Assembly (NCBI GenBank): GCA_040509055.1
Contig: JBEVLT010000004.1
Coordinates: 1 to 14,622, forward strand
DNA length: 14,622 bases
From: JAJKIP01 sp040509055
Lineage (GTDB): Bacteria; Bacteroidota; Bacteroidia; Chitinophagales; Chitinophagaceae
Reading direction: 5' to 3'
Part shown: piece after piece, positions 1 through 6,280 of the stretch
Position numbering within the stretch: the stretch's first letter is position 1
Layout of the letters: every line of letters begins with the position of its first letter
The notes under the pieces: model-generated
What the model saw: the letters and a program-made list of their open reading frames with translations, nothing else
Database searches by the model: none
Told to the model about the DNA's origin: nothing
Made by a program: the position numbers and the translations under genes

Positions 1-368
1 TTTTTTTTTCCGGGATACTCAACGAAGTGATCGGCGCCGTTATCATGATCACCTGGTTCATACTAATCTTTCGCTACCTGGCCGATGCGCGTCCGGCCTG
101 GCGCGTGGCCATATACGGCGGTGTGCTTACAGGCATCCTTTTTTCAGCCGGCAAGGCCCTGCTTGGCGTGCTGCTGGTCAAGAGTAACCTCGGTTCCATC
201 TACGGAGCATCGGGGTCGCTGGTGCTGTTGCTGCTGTTTGTGTTTTATGCTTCCTTTATTCTTTATTTCGGAGCTGCTTTTGTGAAGGTATACGCCGAGG
301 CCTCGAAGCGGCCGCTCAAAACATTGAGTGATGCCTATCATTACCAGTTGCTGGAAGTAAATGTATAG
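1..368 (+). CDS. YihY/BrkB-family inner-membrane protein, C-terminal fragment
   Basis: The reading frame is open from the left edge (first full codon at base 3), so this is the 3' end of a longer gene; the GTG at base 27 is internal, not a start. The visible part of about 121 residues is very hydrophobic, with three or four membrane segments. It ends with the signature of the YihY/virulence factor BrkB family: a small-residue hinge YGASGSLVLLLLFVFYAS followed by ILYFGAAFVKVYA and a charged tail. Family members are polytopic inner-membrane proteins of about 280-420 residues whose biochemical role is unsettled; early annotation as ribonuclease BN was wrong. It converges on kdsB with 25 bases between the stops, and no hairpin terminator is visible there. 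Family assignment is confident from the C-terminal pattern; function is unknown. Confidence 0.85.
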   Translation, partial: FFSGILNEVIGAVIMITWFILIFRYLADARPAWRVAIYGGVLTGILFSAGKALLGVLLVKSNLGSIYGASGSLVLLLLFVFYASFILYFGAAFVKVYAEASKRPLKTLSDAYHYQLLEVNV

Positions 369-393
369 GCCGCCGGCAGACAGACTATATTGC

Positions 394-1110
394 TTACAAT
401 AACTTTTTTGCTTCCCTTAGATCTTCCGGCGTATCGATGGCCACGCTTTTGAAATCTACCAGCGCCATGCGGATGGCAACCCCGTTCTCAAGGTAGCGGA
501 GCTGTTCCAGTTTTTCTATCTGCTCCAGTGTTGCCATGGGCCATTGCGTAAACTGAAGCAGCCTGTTTTTCCGGAAACCGTATACGCCGATATGCAGGTA
601 ATGGTCGATGGCCATCGCGGTATTGGCAATATAGGGGATCACGCTGCGGCTGAAGTAAAGGGCATCGCTTTTTTTATTGACTACCACTTTTACAGCGCTG
701 GGGCTGTACAGTTCTTCCGGTGTGGCGATCTTTCTCATCAGCGAGCCGACCTGTACGGTATCATCTTCAAACAGCCGTACCAGTTTTTCCAATGGTTCTT
801 TGCGAATAAAAGGTTCGTCGCCCTGCACGTTGATCACCACGTCCACATCCAGCCCGGCTACGGCTTCGGCAATGCGGTCGCTGCCGCTTGCATGTTCTTT
901 TTTGCTCATCAGGGCGTGGCCGCCATGAGAAGTGATTTCGGTATAAATGATGTCGCTGTCGGTTACCACGATCACTTCGTCAAACAGCCCGGTTTGCATG
1001 ACAGCATCATAGGTATGGAGGATCACCGTCTTGTCGCCCAGGGGTTGCATCAGCTTGGCCGGGAACCGGGTAGCAGCATACCGGGCCGGTATCATGGCAA
1101 TTTTTTTCAT
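394..1110 (-). CDS. kdsB: 3-deoxy-manno-octulosonate cytidylyltransferase (CMP-KDO synthetase)
   Basis: Transfers CMP from CTP to 3-deoxy-D-manno-octulosonate (EC 2.7.7.38), the cytosolic activation step before KDO is added to lipid A. The 238-residue length is near the family norm (about 240-255). The N-terminal nucleotide-binding loop IPARYAATRFPAK begins at residue 7. HASGSDRIAEAV (about 73-84) and INVQGDEPFI (93-102) are the conserved substrate and Mg-site motifs, followed by a HIGVYGFRK segment and a C-terminal IDTPEDL. The ATG at 1110 starts directly at the conserved MKKIAMIPAR. It lies 30 bases downstream of the fatty acid hydroxylase-like gene on the same strand and may be cotranscribed, although a TAGCTTTG element (minus strand, 1115-1122) four bases before the ATG could be a promoter of its own. 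It implies a KDO-containing LPS outer membrane. Confidence 0.96.
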   Translation of the reverse strand: MKKIAMIPARYAATRFPAKLMQPLGDKTVILHTYDAVMQTGLFDEVIVVTDSDIIYTEITSHGGHALMSKKEHASGSDRIAEAVAGLDVDVVINVQGDEPFIRKEPLEKLVRLFEDDTVQVGSLMRKIATPEELYSPSAVKVVVNKKSDALYFSRSVIPYIANTAMAIDHYLHIGVYGFRKNRLLQFTQWPMATLEQIEKLEQLRYLENGVAIRMALVDFKSVAIDTPEDLREAKKLL

Positions 1111-1140
1111 GCGGCAAAGCTATACAGCAAAAAGCAATGA

Positions 1141-1968
1141 TCAGGGTTCTAATTTCTGGAAGGGCTTTTTCATCAGCATGATGAAGTCTTCATCCTTTTC
1201 GTTGGGGTAATAACGGTCCAGGCCATACCGGATATCGCGCGGCTCCAGCTTCATAAATGTGCCAAGCAGGCGGTCCCAGATGGAAAGTACGGCGCCATAG
1301 TTACTGTCTGTATACGGCTGCTGCCAGTGGTGATGCACTTTGTGCATGTTGGGCGACACGAAAATATAGCTGAGGCCCTTATCCAGCCAGCGGGGCAGGC
1401 TGATATTGGCATGGGTGAAGGCAGTAGACAGGACCAGCAGCGTCTGGAAGATCATCACCGCGTACATCGGCGCGCCGCTGACGAAGATGCCCATAAAGAA
1501 GAACACGCCTCTTACCACGCTTTCCACCGGGTGATGCCGCAGGCCGGTGGTCACATCCACGTTGTTGTCGGCATGGTGCACGATGTGAAAGCGCCACAGG
1601 AATTTTACTTTGTGCTCGGTAATATGTACCAGCCAGCCGCCGAAAAAGTCAAGCACCAGGAAGCAGATCAGGATGGTGCCTAAAATGCCTGCATTGGACC
1701 AATATATGATACCGAATTGCTGATCCTTGCACCAGTCGCTCAGCAGGACGATCAGGATGGCTAGGAAGGTATGGATCACAAGGTGGATGACGGTGAAGCT
1801 GAAGTTGGTAGCGGCATGTCGCAGCTTGTTCTTTTTATATTGAAGCGACAGCAGGGGAATGCTGCCTTCGATGATCCAGAAGATCAGCAGCCCGCCGACG
1901 AGGAAGGCCATCCGCTGTACAGGGTGTTTTTCCAGTTCCTGGAAATAGTCGATGATCGATGCCCACAT
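1141..1968 (-). CDS. Fatty acid hydroxylase / sterol desaturase family membrane protein
   Basis: A 275-residue polytopic membrane protein of the fatty acid hydroxylase superfamily, non-haem di-iron enzymes that use O2 to hydroxylate or desaturate lipids. The metal-binding histidine clusters are all present: HITEH (115-119), HIVHH (128-132), RHH (144-146), FTH (184-186) and MHKVHHH (208-214). Hydrophobic segments lie at about 20-40, 55-77, 92-115 and 155-185. I chose the ATG at 1968; the frame extends three codons further to a TTG at 1977, but ATG is more likely. It lies upstream of kdsB with 30 bases between, which hints at an envelope or LPS lipid substrate. Relatives act on sterols, carotenoids, alkylglycerols or ornithine lipids, so the substrate cannot be named from sequence. 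Bacteroidota usually lack sterols, making a membrane lipid or carotenoid more likely (inference). Confidence 0.88.
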   Translation of the reverse strand: MWASIIDYFQELEKHPVQRMAFLVGGLLIFWIIEGSIPLLSLQYKKNKLRHAATNFSFTVIHLVIHTFLAILIVLLSDWCKDQQFGIIYWSNAGILGTILICFLVLDFFGGWLVHITEHKVKFLWRFHIVHHADNNVDVTTGLRHHPVESVVRGVFFFMGIFVSGAPMYAVMIFQTLLVLSTAFTHANISLPRWLDKGLSYIFVSPNMHKVHHHWQQPYTDSNYGAVLSIWDRLLGTFMKLEPRDIRYGLDRYYPNEKDEDFIMLMKKPFQKLEP

Positions 1969-2047
1969 AGCAAACAAAAATGTTCCTGTAAGTTACGAAG
2001 GAAATTGTAATCGCCAGCGCGGTGCTCCTCCCGGCAGGCGGTATGGC

Positions 2048-2758
2048 TCAGCGCCCGAATTCATCGCCATACTCCTCTGCATACTGCTCATAGCGCTTGA
2101 TCAATTCTATATTTTTCTTTTCAACGGCCGTTAGCTTGCTGCGTACATCCACATTGTCCGGCACATACCAGTCTTCGCTTTCAAAATACTGGCGCATTTC
2201 TTTTCTTTTAAAGCAGTAGCCGTGGCGCGCAAAGATTTCGTTTCGCATTGTTTCCAGCTCATCCTTCATCAGGTTCTCCACGTCTTCCGGAACCAGTTCA
2301 CGTGCAGATGCCTGCGGGTATTCGCCTACATCCGTCCGGTAGGTAAATGCTTTACGCCGGAGGGTATAGTCCTTGGAAGGGCTGTTGCCCTGTAATGGTT
2401 TCCATGATCCGCTCACCAGGTCCGGGTGCTCCGGGTCGATCGTAAAGGCAAATGTCCCATCGTTGGGATCATCGCCTGGTTCGCGGGCTGTGATAAGATA
2501 GGCCCCGTCTTTTTCCTGCAGGGTTCCTTTGAATGGCCGGTCATTCCCGCCCACGATGGAGCGGCCTTCGACTACCTGTCCTTCCGCCCGGGTAATGAGC
2601 AGTGTAATCCTGTTGTCGCCAAATGCACCGACAAAGGACCCCAGGATTTTACGGACCAACTGTGCAGAGACCTGCTTTACCTCTTCAGAGGCTTTTTTAT
2701 GATCAGCACAGCCGGCCAGCAGGACCGCCAGGCAGATCAGGGTGGAATATTTTCTCAT
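2048..2758 (-). CDS. YARHG-domain lipoprotein
   Basis: A 236-residue predicted lipoprotein. A short positive N-terminus (MRK) and hydrophobic stretch lead to the lipobox LAGC at 14-17, so Cys17 would be lipidated and the protein anchored on the periplasmic side or surface of a membrane. Residues about 40-135 look like a beta-rich region with no motif I recognise. Residues about 160-224 form a YARHG domain, an extracellular module named after its signature, seen here as IFARHGY (175-181) with Phe in place of Tyr, followed by the usual aromatic-acidic stretch ESEDWY. Binding partners of YARHG domains are unknown. It is 79 bases upstream of the hydroxylase-like gene on the same strand and divergent from the DUF2306-like gene, sharing a 50-base intergenic region. 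No catalytic function is claimed. Confidence 0.82.
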   Translation of the reverse strand: MRKYSTLICLAVLLAGCADHKKASEEVKQVSAQLVRKILGSFVGAFGDNRITLLITRAEGQVVEGRSIVGGNDRPFKGTLQEKDGAYLITAREPGDDPNDGTFAFTIDPEHPDLVSGSWKPLQGNSPSKDYTLRRKAFTYRTDVGEYPQASARELVPEDVENLMKDELETMRNEIFARHGYCFKRKEMRQYFESEDWYVPDNVDVRSKLTAVEKKNIELIKRYEQYAEEYGDEFGR

Positions 2759-2769
2759 AACGGATCGTT

Positions 2770-2777
2770 TACATTTG
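2770..2777 (+). promoter_or_regulatory. Candidate -7 promoter element (TACATTTG)
   Basis: TACATTTG matches the Bacteroidota TAnnTTTG consensus exactly. It lies 31 bases before the ATG at 2809, so transcription could start near 2783 and leave a leader of about 25 bases. I see no good TTG-type -33 element at the usual spacing upstream, so this is a candidate only. Confidence 0.4.
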
Positions 2778-2808
2778 CGGGTAGCGAACTAATGTCTTTT
2801 TAAAAGTA

Positions 2809-3468
2809 ATGCAAATTCCGGTGAGGAGAAATATCGCTGTTGCGGGTCTGTGGGTGGTGCTGGTCTTTTTCACGGCGCTGATGGCCGGAATTACGCTTCA
2901 TTATCTGCCGTACAGGACCGATGTCGGTTTTCTGCGGATCAAGCAGCATTACATTCATATCGATCACTGGCGCATCGCCTTCTTCATTCATGTCTATGCC
3001 AGCCTGTGGGTATTACTGGCCGGATTTACCCAGTTTTCAAAAAGGTTGCTGCGCCGACGGCCCCGTCTTCACCGGGCGATGGGATATATTTATACAACAG
3101 ATATCCTGCTGATCACCGGGCCCGCGGGATTACTGATGGGTTTTTATGCCAATGGCGGCACCGGCTCCCGGATCGCGTTTGTGCTGCTGGCCGTGCTGTG
3201 GATGTTTTGTACAGCCATGGCGTTGTACAAGGCCAGGAAGGGAGATTTCAAGGCCCACCGGGATTATATGATCCGCAGCTATGCACTTACTTTATCGGCC
3301 ATTACCCTTCGCGCCTGGAAATATGCGATTACCAATACGGGGGAGCTGCCGCCGATGGACGTGTACCGCCTGGTAGCATGGCTGGGCTGGGTGGTGAACC
3401 TTGGCGTGGCGGAGATCATTATTTACCGGCTGAGGACCATTGTACCGCGGAGGCAAAAGCTGTCCTGA
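2809..3468 (+). CDS. DUF2306-like polytopic membrane protein
   Basis: A 219-residue integral membrane protein with about six hydrophobic segments (roughly 9-30, 55-75, 95-113, 121-140, 155-170 and 186-206). The pattern of conserved polar residues in and near the membrane resembles the DUF2306 family: His61 in HVYAS, Arg-Pro-x-x-His88-Arg in RPRLHRAMGYIY, and His150-Arg in AHRDYMIRSYALT. These regularly placed histidines would suit haem or metal binding as in cytochrome b561-like proteins, but this is inference; the family has no established function. The ATG at 2809 follows an exact TAnnTTTG box. It is a single-gene unit, divergent from the YARHG lipoprotein and convergent with dnaN, separated from the latter by a strong hairpin terminator. 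Confidence 0.78.
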   Translation: MQIPVRRNIAVAGLWVVLVFFTALMAGITLHYLPYRTDVGFLRIKQHYIHIDHWRIAFFIHVYASLWVLLAGFTQFSKRLLRRRPRLHRAMGYIYTTDILLITGPAGLLMGFYANGGTGSRIAFVLLAVLWMFCTAMALYKARKGDFKAHRDYMIRSYALTLSAITLRAWKYAITNTGELPPMDVYRLVAWLGWVVNLGVAEIIIYRLRTIVPRRQKLS

Positions 3469-3503
3469 TCTACATGGCAGGACCACTCATTCCGGTTACT
3501 ACT

Positions 3504-3534
3504 AAAAAGAAAAACCCCGGAACTCCGGGGCTTT
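3504..3534 (-). terminator. Intrinsic terminator of dnaN, probably bidirectional
   Basis: A perfect six-pair GC stem, CCCCGG (3515-3520) and CCGGGG (3525-3530), closes a four-base AACT loop. On the minus strand it is followed by TTTTTCTTTTT (complement of 3504-3514), a classic rho-independent tail beginning some 35 bases after the dnaN stop. On the plus strand the tail is only CTTTCT, so it may terminate the DUF2306-like gene less efficiently. Confidence 0.85.
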
Positions 3535-3548
3535 CTGGTTATTTGGTT

Positions 3549-4664
3549 TTACTGGTTTAGCATCAGGGGCATCACCAGCATCAGCAATTCTTCGTTTTCA
3601 TCCTGCTCGGAGGGTTTGATCAGCCCGGCCTTGGTGGGCGTGGAGAGCTCCATGTTCACCTCGTCGCTATCGGCTGCCGACAGCATCTCGATCAGGAATT
3701 TGGCATTGAAGGCGATCATCAGGTCTTCGCCGTTGTACTGGCATTTCATCCGCTCGTTTCCTTCAAAGCTGAAATCCACGTCCTGGGCGGCCAGCTGCAG
3801 CTCGCTGCCGCTGATGCTCAGGGCCACCTGGTTGGTGCTTTTGTTGCTGAATACGCTTACCCGGCGCAGCGCGCTCTGGAAGTCGCTTTTGCCGACTGTA
3901 AGACGGTAAGGATTATCGGCCGGGATCACCACTTTGTAATCCGGGAACCGCGCATCGATGAGCCGGCAGCTCATTTGCGTGGTGCCGTGCTTTACGAATA
4001 AGTGGTTGCTGTTATAGCTCAGGGTCAGTTCGTCCTCATTGGAGGGGATGGCCGATTTCAGCAGGTTCAGGGGTTTGCGCGGTACGATAAAGGAATCGTT
4101 TTTCGGGCAATTGACATCCTTCATTTTATAACGGACCAGGCGATGGGCATCGGTGGCCACGCATTGCAGGCTTTTTTTATCCAGTTCAAAGAACACACCG
4201 GTCATGGCAGGACGCAGGTCGTCGTTGCTGGTCGCAAACAGGGTTTTGTTGATCGCGGTTACCAGCGACGAAGCCGTCATGGTAAAGGAAGTCGTATCGT
4301 CTGCTGCGGGCTCTTTGGGGAAGTTGTCCGGGTTTTCTCCCATCACTTTGTATTTCCCGTTGTCGCTGGTGATCTCGATACCGAAATTCTTATCGATGTT
4401 GAACGTGAGCGGCTGGTCGGGTATATTTTTCAGCGAGTCCATAAGGATCCGGGCAGGAATACACACTTTGCCGCTGTCCTTTGCTTCAATATCGAGCTGT
4501 ACGCGCATTACCGTTTCCAGGTCGGTAGCCACTACGGTCAGTTTGTTTTTTTCCACTTCAAACAAAAAGTCTTCGAGGATCGGCAATACCGTATTGGCGT
4601 TGATCACGCCGGCAATATGCTGCAGCTGTTTCAGTAGCGTGGAGGAAGAGACGATAAACTTCAT
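3549..4664 (-). CDS. dnaN: DNA polymerase III beta subunit (sliding clamp)
   Basis: The ring-shaped homodimeric clamp that encircles DNA and tethers the replicative polymerase and other DNA-processing proteins. At 371 residues it has normal length (E. coli 366) and the expected three repeated clamp folds at about 1-120, 129-245 and 246-371. It begins MKFIVSSSTLL, carries VLPILEDFLFEV and VVATDLETVMRV in domain 1 and CVATDAHRLVRYK in domain 2, and ends with LMLVMPLMLNQ, matching the C-terminal M-P-M-R-L region near the hydrophobic binding pocket. The ATG at 4664 matches the usual family start. It is not beside dnaA here, which is common in Bacteroidota. It is divergent from recX and followed by a strong terminator, so it is probably monocistronic. 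Confidence 0.98.
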   Translation of the reverse strand: MKFIVSSSTLLKQLQHIAGVINANTVLPILEDFLFEVEKNKLTVVATDLETVMRVQLDIEAKDSGKVCIPARILMDSLKNIPDQPLTFNIDKNFGIEITSDNGKYKVMGENPDNFPKEPAADDTTSFTMTASSLVTAINKTLFATSNDDLRPAMTGVFFELDKKSLQCVATDAHRLVRYKMKDVNCPKNDSFIVPRKPLNLLKSAIPSNEDELTLSYNSNHLFVKHGTTQMSCRLIDARFPDYKVVIPADNPYRLTVGKSDFQSALRRVSVFSNKSTNQVALSISGSELQLAAQDVDFSFEGNERMKCQYNGEDLMIAFNAKFLIEMLSAADSDEVNMELSTPTKAGLIKPSEQDENEELLMLVMPLMLNQ

Positions 4665-4682
4665 AAACAGGATTGAGTGTGG

Positions 4683-4714
4683 CGAAACTACTGATTTTTA
4701 CTATATATAGCCAA
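4683..4714 (-). promoter_or_regulatory. Candidate dnaN promoter
   Basis: On the minus strand TAGTTTCG (4683-4690) matches TAnnTTTG at all but one position and lies 18 bases before the dnaN ATG. A TTG (4712-4714) sits 21 bases upstream of it, close to the expected -33 to -7 spacing. An AT-rich stretch, CTATATATAG, lies between. This is a candidate based on consensus only. Confidence 0.4.
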
Positions 4715-4779
4715 CACTGTGGACCGGGCGTGGATATTTGCCGGCAGCCCCGGATCGCAGCGTTTCCCCTGCGGGTTTG

Positions 4780-4787
4780 TACCTTCG
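4780..4787 (+). promoter_or_regulatory. Candidate recX -7 element (TACCTTCG)
   Basis: TACCTTCG differs from TAnnTTTG at one base and lies 17 bases before the recX ATG at 4805. Having it there supports the shorter recX start, because transcription would begin downstream of the TTG at 4673. No clear -33 element is visible. Confidence 0.3.
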
Positions 4788-4804
4788 GGGCTGGTCGGTC
4801 CCTT

Positions 4805-5278
4805 ATGCTATCCCGAAAACAACTTACACCCGAACAGGCCCTTCAGAAACTGCGGCATTTTTGTGCGTACCAAGAGCGTTGTCATGCAGAGGTCCGGGAT
4901 AAGCTGTATGAGCTGGGCGTTTGGAAAAAGGAGCATGATGCGATCATTGCGTCGCTGATCGAAGACAATTACCTGAATGAAGAGCGGTTTGCCATTGCCT
5001 ATGCCGGCGGCAAATTCCGGATGAAGGGGTGGGGGCGTGTAAAGATCCGGTACGAGCTGAAACAAAAACAGGTCAGCGAGTACAGTATCAAAAAGGCCAT
5101 GAAGCAGATCGATGAAGCCGACTACCTGAAAACCCTGAACAAACTGGCCGCCGAAAGATATGCATCACTCAAAGGCGGGCAGCACCTCGTCCGTAAAAAA
5201 AAGACGATAGATTATTTACTCCAGAAGGGCTACGAGCCGGACCTGGTCGGAGCAGCCGTCCGGCACCTGACCGCCTGA
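4805..5278 (+). CDS. recX: Regulatory protein RecX
   Basis: RecX binds RecA filaments and modulates recombination and the SOS response. I start it at the ATG at 4805, giving 157 residues, the usual RecX size. The frame is open upstream to a TTG at 4673, but those 44 residues are proline/cysteine-rich, lack family similarity and overlap the likely promoter. The protein is nearly all helical and basic, with repeated three-helix RecX units: LSRKQLTPEQALQKLRHFC, then RCHAEVRDKLYELG, then LIEDNYLNEERFAIAYAGGKF with the family-typical D-x-x-Y-L-N-E-E-R-F-A motif, then the GWGRVKIRYELKQKQV segment and a C-terminal repeat ending in KKTIDYLLQKGYEPDLV. recA is not in this window. It converges with the four-cysteine protein gene, with 10 bases between the stops. 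Confidence 0.93.
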   Translation: MLSRKQLTPEQALQKLRHFCAYQERCHAEVRDKLYELGVWKKEHDAIIASLIEDNYLNEERFAIAYAGGKFRMKGWGRVKIRYELKQKQVSEYSIKKAMKQIDEADYLKTLNKLAAERYASLKGGQHLVRKKKTIDYLLQKGYEPDLVGAAVRHLTA

Positions 5279-5288
5279 TCAGCCGGGC

Positions 5289-5663
5289 CTATTCCCTTTT
5301 TCTTTTTACCACCAGGAACCAGTCGTTTTCCAGCGGCAGGTAACCGTATTCGTAACAGAAATGGTAGGTATTGCCTTTGTGGTTGGTATACACATGGGTG
5401 TAATACTTGAACTGGAAGCCAAGCTGCTGTAGCTTGTCCCGGCTGGTTTTGGCGGTTTCTTCATTTTCCGGCAGCAGTTCTTCCAGTATCCGCCGGTTCT
5501 TCTTGAGGGCATTGTTGATGTTGCGTACATAATTATTACTGCCGGACTTCAACTGGTTGTTGTAACTGTTGCGGCAGTAATCGTCGCAGAACTTCTTATC
5601 GGCACGGCCTTTTACGGGTTTGCCGCAAGCAAGACAAAGCTTGCCGTCAGACGATAAAGGCAT
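5289..5663 (-). CDS. Small protein with a four-cysteine zinc-ribbon-like N-terminus
   Basis: A 124-residue protein. Its N-terminus holds a putative metal site with CLAC (Cys10, Cys13) and CDDYC (Cys26, Cys30) spaced like a treble-clef or zinc-ribbon knuckle, in the context CGKPVKGRADKKFCDDYCRNSY. The middle (about 40-80) is Asn- and Lys-rich and probably helical. The C-terminal part is aromatic and basic, and ends in KRKRE. It resembles small conserved Bacteroidota proteins annotated as DUF2116 or zinc-ribbon, but I cannot name a function. The ATG at 5663 gives a clean start just before the first Cys motif. It is divergent from ssb across 192 bases and sits among DNA-metabolism genes; nucleic-acid binding is a reasonable guess, no more. 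Confidence 0.75.
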   Translation of the reverse strand: MPLSSDGKLCLACGKPVKGRADKKFCDDYCRNSYNNQLKSGSNNYVRNINNALKKNRRILEELLPENEETAKTSRDKLQQLGFQFKYYTHVYTNHKGNTYHFCYEYGYLPLENDWFLVVKRKRE

Positions 5664-5778
5664 AGGAAAGGTTTGGTTTTCAGGAATTAATATACAAACT
5701 TTTTCGTGTATAACCGTTTACAAACGGATACATCCGGAAGTAAAGGGATAAAAACCGGGTATGGCTTTTCGGCGACCC

Positions 5779-5786
5779 CATCTTTG
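5779..5786 (+). promoter_or_regulatory. Candidate ssb -7 element (CATCTTTG)
   Basis: CATCTTTG has the A and TTTG of the TAnnTTTG consensus, with one mismatch at the first base. It would place the transcript start near 5792, at the edge of the inverted repeat 5791-5816, leaving a leader of about 64 bases before the ssb ATG. Tentative. Confidence 0.3.
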
Positions 5787-5790
5787 TGTT

Positions 5791-5816
5791 GTCAATCGAT
5801 GGCGCCGTTGATTGAC
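5791..5816. repeat. 26-base inverted repeat in the ssb leader
   Basis: GTCAATC (5791-5797) is mirrored exactly by GATTGAC (5810-5816), and the centre GGCGCC (5801-5806) is itself palindromic. The three bases on each side between arm and centre pair as G-U, A-U and U-G in RNA. It can therefore be read as a symmetric DNA operator or as an RNA hairpin. It lies just after a candidate -7 element and 39 bases before the ssb ATG. It has no following T-run, so it is not a typical terminator. Confidence 0.65.
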
Positions 5817-5855
5817 CGAAATAAACAAAATCAAAAACACGAAAAATTTAAAGTT

Positions 5856-6197
5856 ATGTACGCACTTAAAAACAAAGTTCAACTGATCGGCAACCTGGGT
5901 AATACACCTGATATCCGTACGACAGAAGCAGGAAAAAAGCTGGCACGCTTCAGCGTAGCCACGAACGAAACCTACCGCAACGCCAAAGGTGAGCGGATCA
6001 CGGAAACGCAATGGCACAACCTGGTGGCCTGGGGCAAAGTGGCTGAGATCGCGGAAAAATACCTCGGAAAAGGCAAGGAAGTGGCGATCGAGGGCAAGCT
6101 GGTGAGCCGCAGCTACAGCGATAAAGAGGGCAATAAAAAATACATCACGGAGATACAGGTAAGTGAGATACTGATGCTGGGTGCAAAAGTGGCCTGA
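5856..6197 (+). CDS. ssb: Short single-stranded DNA-binding protein
   Basis: An OB-fold protein that coats single-stranded DNA. I start it at the ATG at 5856, where the family sequence begins (MYALKNKVQLIGNLGNTPDI); the frame is open 50 codons further upstream, but that part is promoter-like and unlike any SSB. Diagnostic motifs are IGNLG, KLARFSVATNE, ETQWHNLVAWGKVAEIAEKYLGKGKEV as the core of the fold, EGKLVSRSYSDKEGNKKY, and a final ITEIQVSEILML. It is only 113 residues and stops right after the OB fold, so it lacks the disordered linker and acidic tip (D-D-x-I-P-F type) by which SSB recruits partner proteins. It is therefore probably a paralogue, with the full-length SSB elsewhere. A hairpin terminator follows directly. 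Confidence 0.93.
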   Translation: MYALKNKVQLIGNLGNTPDIRTTEAGKKLARFSVATNETYRNAKGERITETQWHNLVAWGKVAEIAEKYLGKGKEVAIEGKLVSRSYSDKEGNKKYITEIQVSEILMLGAKVA

Positions 6198-6212
6198 TCC
6201 CGGGTTGTGGAG

Positions 6213-6251
6213 AAAGGGGACATTCCGGTTTGTCCGGCAATGTCCCTTTTT
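6213..6251 (+). terminator. Intrinsic terminator of ssb
   Basis: GGGACATT (6217-6224) pairs with AATGTCCC (6239-6246), extended inward by CCGG (6225-6228) and CCGG (6234-6237) around a TTTGT loop, with a single bulged C at 6238. AAAG upstream and TTTTT after the stem extend it. It lies 15 bases past the ssb stop and separates ssb from the helicase gene. Confidence 0.85.
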
Positions 6252-6280
6252 CATTTTAGTTTTACTTTACCGTTGACGCT

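Noticed and set aside
1..9. Run of nine T at the left edge
   Set aside because: It reads in frame as Phe-Phe within a hydrophobic segment of the BrkB-like protein, so there is no need for a terminator or artefact explanation, though a length error cannot be excluded.
544..1140. 198-codon plus-strand frame opposite kdsB
   Set aside because: It is antisense to a well-conserved gene, rich in His/Gln/Phe as is typical of reverse-complement shadows, and has no family resemblance.
2850..3560. 236-codon plus-strand frame overlapping the DUF2306-like gene
   Set aside because: It is an out-of-frame shadow of the membrane protein and reads through the terminator hairpin.
4673..4804. Longer recX starting at the TTG at 4673 (44 extra residues)
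   Set aside because: The extra residues are unlike RecX, the start codon is TTG, and the stretch holds the likely promoter of both dnaN and recX. The ATG at 4805 gives the normal RecX length.
5706..5855. Longer ssb starting at 5706 (50 extra residues)
   Set aside because: The SSB family start MYALKNKVQ is at 5856, and the upstream part contains a candidate promoter and an inverted repeat.
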